Translations under genes and position numbers: made by a program
Source of the DNA: an uncultured Eubacteriales bacterium
GTDB taxonomy: Bacteria; Bacillota; Clostridia; UMGS1883; UMGS1540
Direction: 5' to 3'
Assembly: GCA_900552775.1 (NCBI GenBank)
Contig: USAP01000084.1
Span: 1-6,962 of the forward strand
Length of the DNA: 6,962 nt
Shown here: positions 1 through 6,841 of the stretch, piece by piece
Layout: each line of letters opens with the position of its first letter
Numbering within the stretch: position 1 is the first letter of the stretch
The notes under the pieces: generated by a model
What the model was told of the DNA's origin: nothing
Database searches by the model: none
Seen by the model: only the letters and a program-made list of their open reading frames with translations

Positions 1-33
1 AAAGTACTAAGTGAAAATAACGGATAAATATTT
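1..33. other. Downstream end of the operon, no terminator visible
   Basis: The 33 bases after the fructokinase stop are AT-rich and show no stem followed by a T-run in the minus-strand direction. Either the terminator lies outside the window or the operon continues with further genes. Confidence 0.5.
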
Positions 34-1233
34 TTACACAACGAATTTTTGTATTGTTTTTTTAATTCTGTCGATTTCGGTTTTGTCGTCTGTCCCAATA
101 ACAAGCGTCAAGGCTTTGCTTAAATCCACGCTGAAAATTCCCATAATGGATTTTGCATCAACAACAAATCTGTCTGCAACTATCTCAAAATCACAGCCGA
201 AGTCGGTAACATATTCTACGAATTCTTTCACATCATCAACAGTATCCAGTTTTATTTTAATTTCACTTATCTTCGTATCGCCGATAAGAGCTAAAATATC
301 CTCTTTGCACGGCATTACTTTAAGTGCACCTTTTTTTGTGGTAATAAGCGAAGCTCCCGCATTTGCAAAGTCCAGGATTTTTTTTAGCTTTCTGTTGTCA
401 AACGCAGAAATATCATCGTCTGTCACAAAGCTTAATGCACAGCCGAAAAAAGTATCTCCGGCGCCTGTTTTTTTGATTGATGTAACATTATAAACAGGTG
501 ATTTTGCTTTTGCACTTCTTGTATATGCACAACTTCCGTCAGCCCCGAGAGTTATAAATACAAGCTGAATATTCGGATATTTTTCAAAAAGCTGCATTGA
601 AGCTTTATCATAATCATTATGCCCAAACACAAATTCAATTTCATTATCTGATATTTTCAGTATATTGCATTTTGAAAATCCGTATTCTATTTCGGCTCGT
701 GCGTCATCAAGGCTTTTCCACAGCGGTTCACGGAAATTTGGGTCAAAAGAAATTAAAGCTCCGTTTCTTATTGCCGTCTCAACAGCAAACCTTGTAGCCT
801 TGCGAACACCGCTGTGAGTAGATGAAAGTGTTCCGAAATGGAATATTCTTGACTCTCTTATTAAATCCGCATTAACCTCATCTTTCGTCAGCATCATGTC
901 CGCTCCGGGGTTTCTTATAAAGCTGAATTCTCTTTCGCCGTTTGCGCCGGTATGAACAAACGCAAGAGTTGTCGGCGCTGATTGATCAAAAATAAGGCCA
1001 TCCGTATTTATCCCCTCACTTTTCACCGCATCGGAAAGCTGCCTTCCAAACATATCATTACCCACCTTACCGATAAAGGCAGTTTTTTTGCCGAGCTTTG
1101 AAAGCATCGCAAGCACATTGCACGGTGCACCGCCGGGATTTGCCTCGAATAACGGATTTCCCTGTTGACTCGTTCCGTTTTCGGTAAAGTCTATAAGCAA
1201 TTCTCCAAGAGCTGTCACATCATATTTTTTCAT
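34..1233 (-). CDS. PfkB-family fructokinase with C-terminal HPr-like (Crh-like) domain
   Basis: Probable ATP-dependent fructokinase that makes fructose 6-phosphate from the fructose released by the adjacent GH32 enzyme, in the cytoplasm. The ribokinase/PfkB fold is complete: ALGELLIDF at 8-16, the GGAPCN substrate-side motif at 34-39 followed by the PfkB signature (GKVGNDMFG, 55-63), DPNFR at 164-168, and the GAGD anion-hole/catalytic motif at 257-260 with D260 as expected base. The kinase core ends near residue 315 (GALKVMP at 302-308), where ordinary fructokinases of about 310-320 residues stop. This protein is 399 residues. Residues about 324-399 resemble HPr: AKSIMG at 360-365 places Ser362 at the HPr Ser46 position, but the His15-equivalent is Thr331 and the Arg17-equivalent is Asp. 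Last gene of the visible operon, 19 nt after the GH32 gene. Fructose specificity is inferred from context; other PfkB sugars are possible. The HPr-like assignment rests on motif alignment by eye. Confidence 0.9.
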   Translation of the reverse strand: MKKYDVTALGELLIDFTENGTSQQGNPLFEANPGGAPCNVLAMLSKLGKKTAFIGKVGNDMFGRQLSDAVKSEGINTDGLIFDQSAPTTLAFVHTGANGEREFSFIRNPGADMMLTKDEVNADLIRESRIFHFGTLSSTHSGVRKATRFAVETAIRNGALISFDPNFREPLWKSLDDARAEIEYGFSKCNILKISDNEIEFVFGHNDYDKASMQLFEKYPNIQLVFITLGADGSCAYTRSAKAKSPVYNVTSIKKTGAGDTFFGCALSFVTDDDISAFDNRKLKKILDFANAGASLITTKKGALKVMPCKEDILALIGDTKISEIKIKLDTVDDVKEFVEYVTDFGCDFEIVADRFVVDAKSIMGIFSVDLSKALTLVIGTDDKTEIDRIKKTIQKFVV

Positions 1234-1251
1234 TTCATTTCATTTCACCTC
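1231..1251 (-). promoter_or_regulatory. Fructokinase ribosome binding site with triple AAATG repeat
   Basis: The Shine-Dalgarno GAGGTGA (1245-1251) is followed by three copies of the pentamer AAATG, so ATG occurs in all three frames at 1243, 1238 and 1233. Only the ATG at 1233 opens the kinase frame; it lies 14 nt from the GAGG core, which is long. The first two ATGs lie 4 and 9 nt from the core, and each reads ATG-AAA-TGA, a two-codon minicistron whose stop overlaps the next ATG as ATGA. The start at 1233 was chosen because it is the only in-frame ATG before the conserved beta-strand of the PfkB fold. Confidence 0.6.
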
Positions 1252-1252
1252 A

Positions 1253-2548
1253 CTACGCAGAATATAAGTCATAATTTTTACCTGTAATTTCTTCGGTAAG
1301 ACCATATACAACATTGCTTATAACATATTCGCCGTTATTGATAAATACTTCAACGAGATGCTCATCAACGTAAATCTCAAGTTCATATCCATCGTTAATA
1401 ACAGGTGTTTCGGCAATAAGTCTGTAGTTACCCTTTATGTTAAATACTTCTGAACGATCCGTCGTAATCTTATCGTTTTCACGCTTTATTACATATCCGC
1501 CGACATTGATGCTTTCTCCGTTTTTTAGTGTTGTTTTCAGCATATACCCTGATTTTTTCGGAGCAGACAGCTTTGTTACAAACGAATTTTTAACATTCGT
1601 ATGCGGTCTTATATATACATGATTATTCTTTACATCGACAATTCTCGGAATGCACATCATACCGCACCATTCGCCTTTTTCGGTGATAATCGTCTCAGGC
1701 ATTCTCGCCCAGGCAATAACAACACGGTTTCCGTCCTTATCGGTTGTGCTTTGAGGTGCATAAAGGTCAATTCCGTAATCAAAAAGCTGATAATTCTCGG
1801 AAAGCTCCATTTTGCCTGTATTTTCATCGAATGAAGAAAGCATGCAAACCGCAACGGAATCATATCCGTTTCCGTCATTGAAAAATCCCATCGGTGAGAA
1901 GATTGTCACTCCCTTTCCTCCAATCTCGAAGAAATCGGGACATTCCCACATCCAGCCGAAGCCGTCTTTTTCGCAATAGTTGAGATATTGCCATGTTTTC
2001 AAGTCCGAGCTCTTATAGAAAAGCAGTCTGCCGTTTTTATCGACGGTACTTCCGAGAACCATATACCATGCATCTTTGCCGCGCCACACCTTAGGGTCGC
2101 GAGTATGATTTTTGTCGCCTATTTTTTTATCTTCTATGGGTGGAATAACGGTTTTTTTGTCCGTTATATTGTCGAATTTCATACCATCTTCTGAAGTTAT
2201 CATAAGCTGTGCCGCCGTGAATGTATCATTAATACAGCAGTTTATATTTTCGGGATCTTCTTCAGTATAATTCACTCCCGTGTAGTAAATATACATTTTG
2301 TCTTTATATTCAATCGCACTGCCCGAAAAGCATCCGCTTCTGTCATCTGTCTTGGACGGAAAAAGAGCAATGCCTTTTTCCTCCCAATTGACAAGGTCTT
2401 TGCTCACGGCGTGTCCCCAATGCATTCTTCCCCAATGCGCGGAATACGGAAAGCATTGATAAAACAAATGATATTGGCCTTTATACCATATAAACCCGTT
2501 GGGGTCATTTATCCAGCAGTTTGGAGCCTTAAAATGAATTTTTTGCAT
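1253..2548 (-). CDS. Cytoplasmic GH32 beta-fructosidase (sucrose/fructo-oligosaccharide hydrolase)
   Basis: Glycoside hydrolase family 32 enzyme that cleaves terminal beta-D-fructofuranosyl residues from sucrose, kestose-type or inulin/levan-type oligosaccharides. All family landmarks are present: WINDPNG at 12-18 with nucleophile D15, FSGSA at 74-78, RDP at 150-152 with transition-state stabiliser D151, ECPDF at 202-206 with acid/base E202, and DLYAPQ at 261-266. The five-blade propeller is followed by a short beta-sandwich (about 325-431) with the VEVFIN motif at 399-404. There is no signal peptide; the catalytic motif starts at residue 12, so it acts inside the cell. At 431 residues it is close in size to the compact Thermotoga maritima invertase (432) and shorter than many 480-500-residue ScrB enzymes. 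Because import is by ABC transporter, the natural substrate is probably not sucrose 6-phosphate. Start supported by AGGAG at 2555-2559, 6 nt upstream; 12 nt separate it from the ATPase stop. Exact substrate cannot be read from sequence. Confidence 0.95.
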   Translation of the reverse strand: MQKIHFKAPNCWINDPNGFIWYKGQYHLFYQCFPYSAHWGRMHWGHAVSKDLVNWEEKGIALFPSKTDDRSGCFSGSAIEYKDKMYIYYTGVNYTEEDPENINCCINDTFTAAQLMITSEDGMKFDNITDKKTVIPPIEDKKIGDKNHTRDPKVWRGKDAWYMVLGSTVDKNGRLLFYKSSDLKTWQYLNYCEKDGFGWMWECPDFFEIGGKGVTIFSPMGFFNDGNGYDSVAVCMLSSFDENTGKMELSENYQLFDYGIDLYAPQSTTDKDGNRVVIAWARMPETIITEKGEWCGMMCIPRIVDVKNNHVYIRPHTNVKNSFVTKLSAPKKSGYMLKTTLKNGESINVGGYVIKRENDKITTDRSEVFNIKGNYRLIAETPVINDGYELEIYVDEHLVEVFINNGEYVISNVVYGLTEEITGKNYDLYSA

Positions 2549-2560
2549 AATGTTCTCCTT

Positions 2561-3655
2561 TCAGAAAAGACTTTTCTCTGTCTGTTTATCAAAAAAATGT
2601 ATTCTTGACGGAACAAACACAAACTCGATGGTATCGCCCGGCTTGCTTATTTCATATTTTGAAACTCTTGCAATTGTTTGGGTGTTTGCAAAGTTGAAGT
2701 AAAGGTTATTCTCATTTCCCATAATTTCAACATTTTCAACAGTTGCAACCATTTTATTTTTTTTGTAAAGATCCATATTTTGTGCATCAACCTTAATATC
2801 CTCACCTCGGATTCCGATAATAAATTCGCCTTCTTTTCCGGCGAGATGCGACATAACGGAATCCAGAAGATCAATACTGCTTCCGTCAGAGAACACAACA
2901 GTGTTTCCCTTAACATTAACATCATAAAAATTCATTTGGGGCGAACCTATAAAGCCTGCCACAAATTTATTTGCCGGGTGTTCATAAAGATCCATCGGTT
3001 TTCCGACTTGCTGAATAATGCCGTCTTTCATAATTACAATTCGATCCGCCATCGTCATAGCCTCAACCTGGTCGTGCGTCACATAAATAGTAGTGCTTCC
3101 GAGTTCGCGATGAAGCCTGCTTATTTCCGTTCTCATGCTGACTCTGAGCTTTGCATCAAGATTTGAAAGAGGTTCGTCCATAAGAAACAATTCTTGATTT
3201 TTCACAATCGCACGTCCGAGAGCAACTCTTTGGCGTTGTCCGCCCGAAAGATTTTTCGGCTTTCTGTACCTGTATTCCGAAAGACCCAAAACATCGATTG
3301 CCCAGTCCACTTTTCTGTTAATTTCATCCTTGGGAACCTTCATGTTTTTAAGACCGTATGAAATATTCTTCTCAACCGTCATATGCGGATAAAGAGCATA
3401 GTTTTGAAATACCATTGAAATGCCTCTATCACGCGGCAACACTGTGTTCATGCGATTCCCGTTAATATACAAATCTCCGCTTGTTATTTCTTCAAATCCG
3501 GCTATCATTCTGAGCGTCGTCGATTTTCCGCATCCCGAAGGTCCTACAAAGGCGATAAATTCGCCTTTTTCTATTGAAAGATTGAAATCGGTAACCGAAT
3601 TCTTTTCTGCACCCGCATATCTTTTGCACACATTTTTCATTTCTATAAAACTCAT
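2561..3655 (-). CDS. CUT1 carbohydrate ABC importer ATPase (MsmK/UgpC/MalK type)
   Basis: ATP-binding subunit that powers the importer formed with the two preceding permeases. Visible motifs in order: Walker A GPSGCGKST (38-46), Q-loop Gln84, signature LSGGQ (136-140), Walker B LFLMDEP (156-162, Glu161 catalytic), D-loop SNLD (164-167) and switch His194. Residues from about 235 to 355 form the C-terminal TOBE/MOBE regulatory region typical of MalK/MsmK proteins, including GIRGEDI at 281-287. The length of 364 is normal. The start at 3655 has a GGAGG-type site (complement of CCTCC, 3665-3669) lying just upstream of the permease 2 stop; the intergenic gap is 3 nt. Many Firmicutes use one shared, unlinked MsmK-type ATPase for several sugar importers, so a dedicated copy inside this locus makes the cassette self-contained. 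Whether it also serves other importers cannot be judged here. Confidence 0.96.
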   Translation of the reverse strand: MSFIEMKNVCKRYAGAEKNSVTDFNLSIEKGEFIAFVGPSGCGKSTTLRMIAGFEEITSGDLYINGNRMNTVLPRDRGISMVFQNYALYPHMTVEKNISYGLKNMKVPKDEINRKVDWAIDVLGLSEYRYRKPKNLSGGQRQRVALGRAIVKNQELFLMDEPLSNLDAKLRVSMRTEISRLHRELGSTTIYVTHDQVEAMTMADRIVIMKDGIIQQVGKPMDLYEHPANKFVAGFIGSPQMNFYDVNVKGNTVVFSDGSSIDLLDSVMSHLAGKEGEFIIGIRGEDIKVDAQNMDLYKKNKMVATVENVEIMGNENNLYFNFANTQTIARVSKYEISKPGDTIEFVFVPSRIHFFDKQTEKSLF

Positions 3656-3658
3656 AGT

Positions 3659-4510
3659 TTAACCCTCCTTAGAACCTGTTGAAATAACACCTTCCACAAT
3701 TTGTTTTGAGAAAAGCGAATAGATTATTATAACCGGAATTGTAATAAGCGTGATAACCGCAAGTGTTTGCCCCATTGTCGTATTGTCATTGGATGTGATG
3801 GAATTAAGACCGATTTGTGCCGTTAAAAGATTGCTTGATGTAAAAACAAGCGACGGCCAAAGATAGTCATTCCATACATTAAGGAAAGTGAAAACACTTA
3901 CTGTTGCCACAACAGTTTTGGACATAGGCAAAACCATTGTAAAAAAATACTTTACGGGATTACAATGATCCAGCTGTGCCGCTTCCCATACATCATCCGG
4001 CAAGGCTACGAAAACTTGTCGGAATAAGAAAATATTAAACGGATTTACAATCATCGGAAGAACATATCCGAAAACAGTATTAAGAAGACCCATTTTAGAA
4101 ACAAACATAAAGTTTATTGTGATAATTGTTTCTGTCGGTATAACCATAAGCATCATGATTACCGCAAGCCATCTGTCACGGAAAGGAAACTTGATTTTTG
4201 CAAGCGCATACCCCGCAAGCCCGTTTACTATTATACCGGAGACAATCATTATTGCCGCATAGAATAATGTGTTTAGCATATAGCGTATAAAGCTTGTATC
4301 AAAAAGAATTGCTTTGTAGTTATCAAAAAAACCTTTTCCCGGTGCGGGTGGTACAAATGCCATTGCCGAATTCATATCCGCCGTGATTGCCGCGTCCGGC
4401 TTAAAAGAGTTTGCAAGCATCCAAATCACAGGAAACAGGAAAAACAGTGACATAATAAGCATGATTACCGCAAGAGCTATATTAAATATTTTTTGCTTTT
4501 TTCTTTTCAT
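3659..4510 (-). CDS. Carbohydrate ABC transporter permease 2 (MsmG/UgpE/MalG type)
   Basis: Second membrane subunit of the CUT1 importer. The 283-residue protein has a positively charged N-terminus (MKRKKQK) followed by about six hydrophobic segments, beginning at residues 11-33 and ending near 251-267. The cytoplasmic EAA coupling loop is clear at 176-195 (EAAQLDHCNPVKYF through LP), the contact site for the ATPase. Typical MalG-family features follow, including FTFLNVWNDYLWPS at 207-220. It begins 29 nt inside permease 1; the start at 4510 is fixed by GGAGG at 4517-4521 with a 6-nt spacer, and the charged N-terminus fits the family. The overlap implies translational coupling and equal dosage of the two permeases. 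Confidence 0.95.
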   Translation of the reverse strand: MKRKKQKIFNIALAVIMLIMSLFFLFPVIWMLANSFKPDAAITADMNSAMAFVPPAPGKGFFDNYKAILFDTSFIRYMLNTLFYAAIMIVSGIIVNGLAGYALAKIKFPFRDRWLAVIMMLMVIPTETIITINFMFVSKMGLLNTVFGYVLPMIVNPFNIFLFRQVFVALPDDVWEAAQLDHCNPVKYFFTMVLPMSKTVVATVSVFTFLNVWNDYLWPSLVFTSSNLLTAQIGLNSITSNDNTTMGQTLAVITLITIPVIIIYSLFSKQIVEGVISTGSKEG

Positions 4511-5381
4511 GTCTATCCTCCTTATCCTTGGTCAAAACTGTCTGAATAATTGTAAGTATTACAACGAATACGGTAAACACAATAGCCATAGCGGACGCAA
4601 GCCCTATTTCCCAGTTTACGGTGCCCGTTTCGTAAATGTCGTAAACGATTGTATATGTCGAATGTGACGGACCGCCGCCGGTCATTACCATAGGCTGAAC
4701 TATCATTCTGAATGCGCCTATTGTAACGGTTATAAAAACAAATACGCAAAGAGGCTTAAGCTCAGGAAGTGTTATATCTTTAAATCTGCTCCATGAACTT
4801 GCATGATCCATTTCGGCAGCCTCATAAAGCGCAGGGTTGATAGCCTGCAATCCGCCAAGGAAAATAATCATTTGATAACCCACTCCCTGCCACACACTCA
4901 TAAATGCAATAGATGGAAGCGCTTGACTTGCACCATATATGAACGGCTGCGGTTCGACTCCAAAATTTGAAAGCATTGTATTGAGTATCCCTTCGGGGCT
5001 GTAAATCTGCATCCAAAGATTCGAAACTACCGCAAGCGACATAACTACGGGGATAAAAAACGCCACCTTGAAATACCGCTTGCATACAGTTACTCTGTTG
5101 ATAAGAAGTGCCAATCCCAATGCTCCCAGTGTTTGCAACGGAACAATTATAAGCACAAATTTAACCGTATTGCCGAAAGCTGTTGTAAAAAGGTCATCTT
5201 TGAAAATGGCAGAAAAATTTTCAAGCCATACAAAGTGCGTCAGCTTAGGGTTTAACGCAAAATAATCCGTAAAGCTGTAGATAAGTGTTAATATCATCGG
5301 AATGAAGAGAAAAATCGTCATCAGAACAAGTGCAGGTCCGAAAAAAGCCATTCCGAGAATTGAATTTGATTTATTTTTCAT
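4482..5381 (-). CDS. Carbohydrate ABC transporter permease 1 (MsmF/UgpA/MalF type)
   Basis: First membrane subunit of the CUT1 importer, 299 residues. Hydrophobic segments are visible at about 11-36, 72-97, 104-126, 158-178, 212-230 and 262-284. The EAA loop lies at 187-206 (EAAEMDHASSW to LP), and MTGGGP at 233-238 is a hallmark of UgpA/MsmF-type subunits. The start at 5381 is one base after the binding-protein stop. No convincing Shine-Dalgarno precedes it, so translation probably depends on ribosomes finishing the binding-protein gene. The last ten residues are highly charged and are encoded within the 29-nt overlap with permease 2. An alternative start at Met11 would remove the charged N-terminus and is less likely. 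Confidence 0.95.
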   Translation of the reverse strand: MKNKSNSILGMAFFGPALVLMTIFLFIPMILTLIYSFTDYFALNPKLTHFVWLENFSAIFKDDLFTTAFGNTVKFVLIIVPLQTLGALGLALLINRVTVCKRYFKVAFFIPVVMSLAVVSNLWMQIYSPEGILNTMLSNFGVEPQPFIYGASQALPSIAFMSVWQGVGYQMIIFLGGLQAINPALYEAAEMDHASSWSRFKDITLPELKPLCVFVFITVTIGAFRMIVQPMVMTGGGPSHSTYTIVYDIYETGTVNWEIGLASAMAIVFTVFVVILTIIQTVLTKDKEDRHEKKKAKNI

Positions 5382-5412
5382 ATCATCTTGTATAACGCTT
5401 AAGTTTAGCGTT
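5378..5412 (-). promoter_or_regulatory. Binding protein-permease 1 junction: small stem-loop and ATGATATGA stop/start chain
   Basis: The transcript can form a 6-bp stem from AACGCT/AGCGTT (5407-5412 with 5394-5399) with a 7-nt loop, 8 nt before the binding-protein stop. The stop and next start form ATGATATGA (5386-5378): the binding-protein TGA overlaps an ATG-ATA-TGA minicistron, whose own TGA overlaps the permease ATG. No purine-rich ribosome binding site is present. Stem-loops at this junction are known in other sugar ABC operons (malE-malF) to favour binding-protein expression over permease; here that role is inference, and the stem is weak. Confidence 0.35.
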
Positions 5413-6705
5413 TATCCTTTCAACAGATTTATCCATTTCATCTTTAACATCTCTGCCGCTAAGTCCCACATCCTCGAGAACCTGCTGGAAAGAGATGCTT
5501 ACCTGCGGATAAACAGGTGTTTTCGGTCTTGGATGACCGTAATCTCTTAATTGTTCGTAAAGCGCTTTATAATTCGCATCCTCTTCAAAAATCGTTATGC
5601 TGTCATATGCGTCATATGTTGACGGCAAGCTCTTTGAGTTTTCATAAAGCAATATTCCGCTTTCTACGCCGCTCATCCATTTTACCAACTCGGTTGCCGC
5701 TTCAATATGCTCCGTTTTTGATGTTGCCGCATATGCCCATGAGCCTGTAGGAGTATATTTCCCTCCGTCCCACTTGTCACTGACTATATACGGTGCAACA
5801 CCGAGATCAATGTCACCGTAACTCTGATAAATGGTATTAACCTCCCAAGCACCGTCAAATTTAAATGCCGCACGTCCGCTTTCAAAAAGCTTTTCAACAG
5901 GTGTTGCCGACATATATTTGTTTTCCACAAGTTGTCTGAAATACTTAAACACCTCTGCATTTTCTTCGGAATTGAAATACCCATCCACCCGGAGACCGTC
6001 GCTGCTTATCAAATCGCCGCCGTTTGACCATATAAACGGTGCATAATAATAGATGCTTGACTCTCCGACCGGGAATGTCATATCGAGCGGATATCCGTTT
6101 TTGGCGTCCATTATCGGCTTAAGCTTTTTTAATATATCCGCAAATTCCGAAAATGTCCAAGGATGGTCTTTATCAGGTATATCAATTCCCGCCTCTTTAA
6201 GGATTGCCTTATTGTAATACAATCCGACACTCGATTCCATTGCGCCGAGCGCATAAAGCTTACCGTCAATAGTACCTTGTTCAATAATTGATTCCAAATA
6301 AGAGGATTTTTCCTCATCGGTCAGAGCGGCGAGTGGTTGGATTATTCCGTTTGCCGCATAAGCCGATACATTCGGTCCGTCCACCGTTATAACATCCGGC
6401 AAATCTCCCGACATAACAGATGCGTTAATTTTGTCAGAATATCCGCCGCCGCTGTCATTTCGCGGAATAAACTCAATATCGGCAAAATACTTTCCGTTGT
6501 ATTTTTCATTGAAGCTTTCCACCGATTTTTTATATGCCGAGCCTTCAGGTGTGTCTTCGATTGTATGCACCCACATACTGATATACTGCTCTCCGTTGTC
6601 GTATCCACGCACATCCCCGGGTTTTACTGTTTTTGCACATCCCGTTAACATTAATGTGCCGGCAACCAGCGAAAGAGCTGCCATAAACAATGATAGCTTT
6701 TTCAT
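5383..6705 (-). CDS. Extracellular solute-binding lipoprotein for a fructoside CUT1 ABC importer
   Basis: Family 1 sugar-binding protein (MsmE/UgpB-like), 440 residues, that captures the substrate outside the membrane and delivers it to the two permeases. The N-terminus is a lipoprotein signal: MKK, a hydrophobic core at 4-19, and lipobox LTGC at 20-23 with Cys23 as the lipidated first residue of the mature protein. Recognisable family segments are GDLPDVITVDG (100-110), GLYYNKAILKEAGID (161-175) and FKFDGAWE (281-288), the last being the conserved G-x-W region near the ligand site. The start at 6705 is supported by GGAGGG at 6712-6717 with a 6-nt spacer, and by the signal peptide beginning at once. 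First gene of the operon, next to the operator-rich promoter. A sucrose or fructo-oligosaccharide ligand is inferred only from the downstream GH32 and fructokinase genes. Confidence 0.95.
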   Translation of the reverse strand: MKKLSLFMAALSLVAGTLMLTGCAKTVKPGDVRGYDNGEQYISMWVHTIEDTPEGSAYKKSVESFNEKYNGKYFADIEFIPRNDSGGGYSDKINASVMSGDLPDVITVDGPNVSAYAANGIIQPLAALTDEEKSSYLESIIEQGTIDGKLYALGAMESSVGLYYNKAILKEAGIDIPDKDHPWTFSEFADILKKLKPIMDAKNGYPLDMTFPVGESSIYYYAPFIWSNGGDLISSDGLRVDGYFNSEENAEVFKYFRQLVENKYMSATPVEKLFESGRAAFKFDGAWEVNTIYQSYGDIDLGVAPYIVSDKWDGGKYTPTGSWAYAATSKTEHIEAATELVKWMSGVESGILLYENSKSLPSTYDAYDSITIFEEDANYKALYEQLRDYGHPRPKTPVYPQVSISFQQVLEDVGLSGRDVKDEMDKSVERINAKLKRYTR

Positions 6706-6726
6706 AGTTATCCCTCCGACCTATTT

Positions 6727-6742
6727 AAGTAACCGGTTACTT
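6727..6742. promoter_or_regulatory. Perfect 16-bp palindromic operator AAGTAACCGGTTACTT
   Basis: AAGTAACC/GGTTACTT is a perfect inverted repeat with a central CG step, the architecture typical of LacI/GalR-family operators. It lies at about +4 to +19 relative to the predicted operon start, where a bound repressor would block initiation or clearance. The divergent LacI-like start at 6925 is the obvious candidate binder. The LacI link is inference from symmetry and context. Confidence 0.75.
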
Positions 6743-6752
6743 TACTATCTGT

Positions 6753-6781
6753 ATCGTATCACATAACAGGTTACTTGTCAA
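6753..6781 (-). promoter_or_regulatory. Promoter of the fructoside operon
   Basis: On the minus strand, a perfect -35 TTGACA (6781-6776) is separated by 17 nt from the -10 TACGAT (6758-6753), which is preceded by TGA to give an extended -10. The predicted transcription start is near 6746, giving a leader of about 40 nt to the binding-protein start. The spacer is filled by operator-like sequence 6761-6776 and the initially transcribed region by the palindrome 6727-6742, which fits repression by steric block. Confidence 0.7.
6761..6776. promoter_or_regulatory. Second operator copy in the operon promoter spacer
   Basis: ACATAACAGGTTACTT matches the perfect palindrome at 13 of 16 positions, with the right half (GGTTACTT) identical. 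It occupies the spacer between the -35 and -10 of the operon promoter and touches the -35 by one base. Its centre is 34 bp from that of the perfect operator. Confidence 0.65.
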
Positions 6782-6798
6782 GTGTTCTTTTGTTTTTT

Positions 6799-6810
6799 GT
6801 GATAAATCAC
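6799..6810. repeat. Short inverted repeat GTGATAAATCAC
   Basis: Perfect 5-bp arms (GTGAT/ATCAC) around AA, with further partial symmetry outward (TT at 6796-6797 pairs with AA at 6812-6813 after one mismatch). It sits between the two operator clusters, about 55-65 bp upstream of the predicted operon start. It does not match the GGTTACTT motif, and the arm spacing does not fit classical CRP or FNR sites. Possibly an activator or second regulator site; chance cannot be excluded. Confidence 0.3.
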
Positions 6811-6841
6811 CAATAACAGCTTTCGTGTTTTGTGCGTTTTA

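Noticed and set aside
1..33. Terminator after the fructokinase
   Set aside because: Only a short AGTACT palindrome and AT-rich sequence are present; no stem with a following U-run.
11..493. Plus-strand open frame of 160 codons opposite the fructokinase
   Set aside because: It lies antisense to the HPr-like tail and kinase C-terminus, has low-complexity Ser/Ile/Phe-rich translation and no ribosome binding site. The minus strand has clear conserved motifs.
2678..3166. Plus-strand open frame of 162 codons opposite the ATPase
   Set aside because: It is a shadow of the ATP-binding gene on the other strand, with no recognisable domain or start signal.
6431..6766. Plus-strand open frame crossing the binding-protein start and the operon promoter
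   Set aside because: It is antisense to the signal peptide region, overlaps the promoter and operator, and has no ribosome binding site or domain.
6783..6798. T-rich run as a rho-independent terminator
   Set aside because: No GC-rich stem precedes it in either direction; it is ordinary AT-rich promoter DNA.
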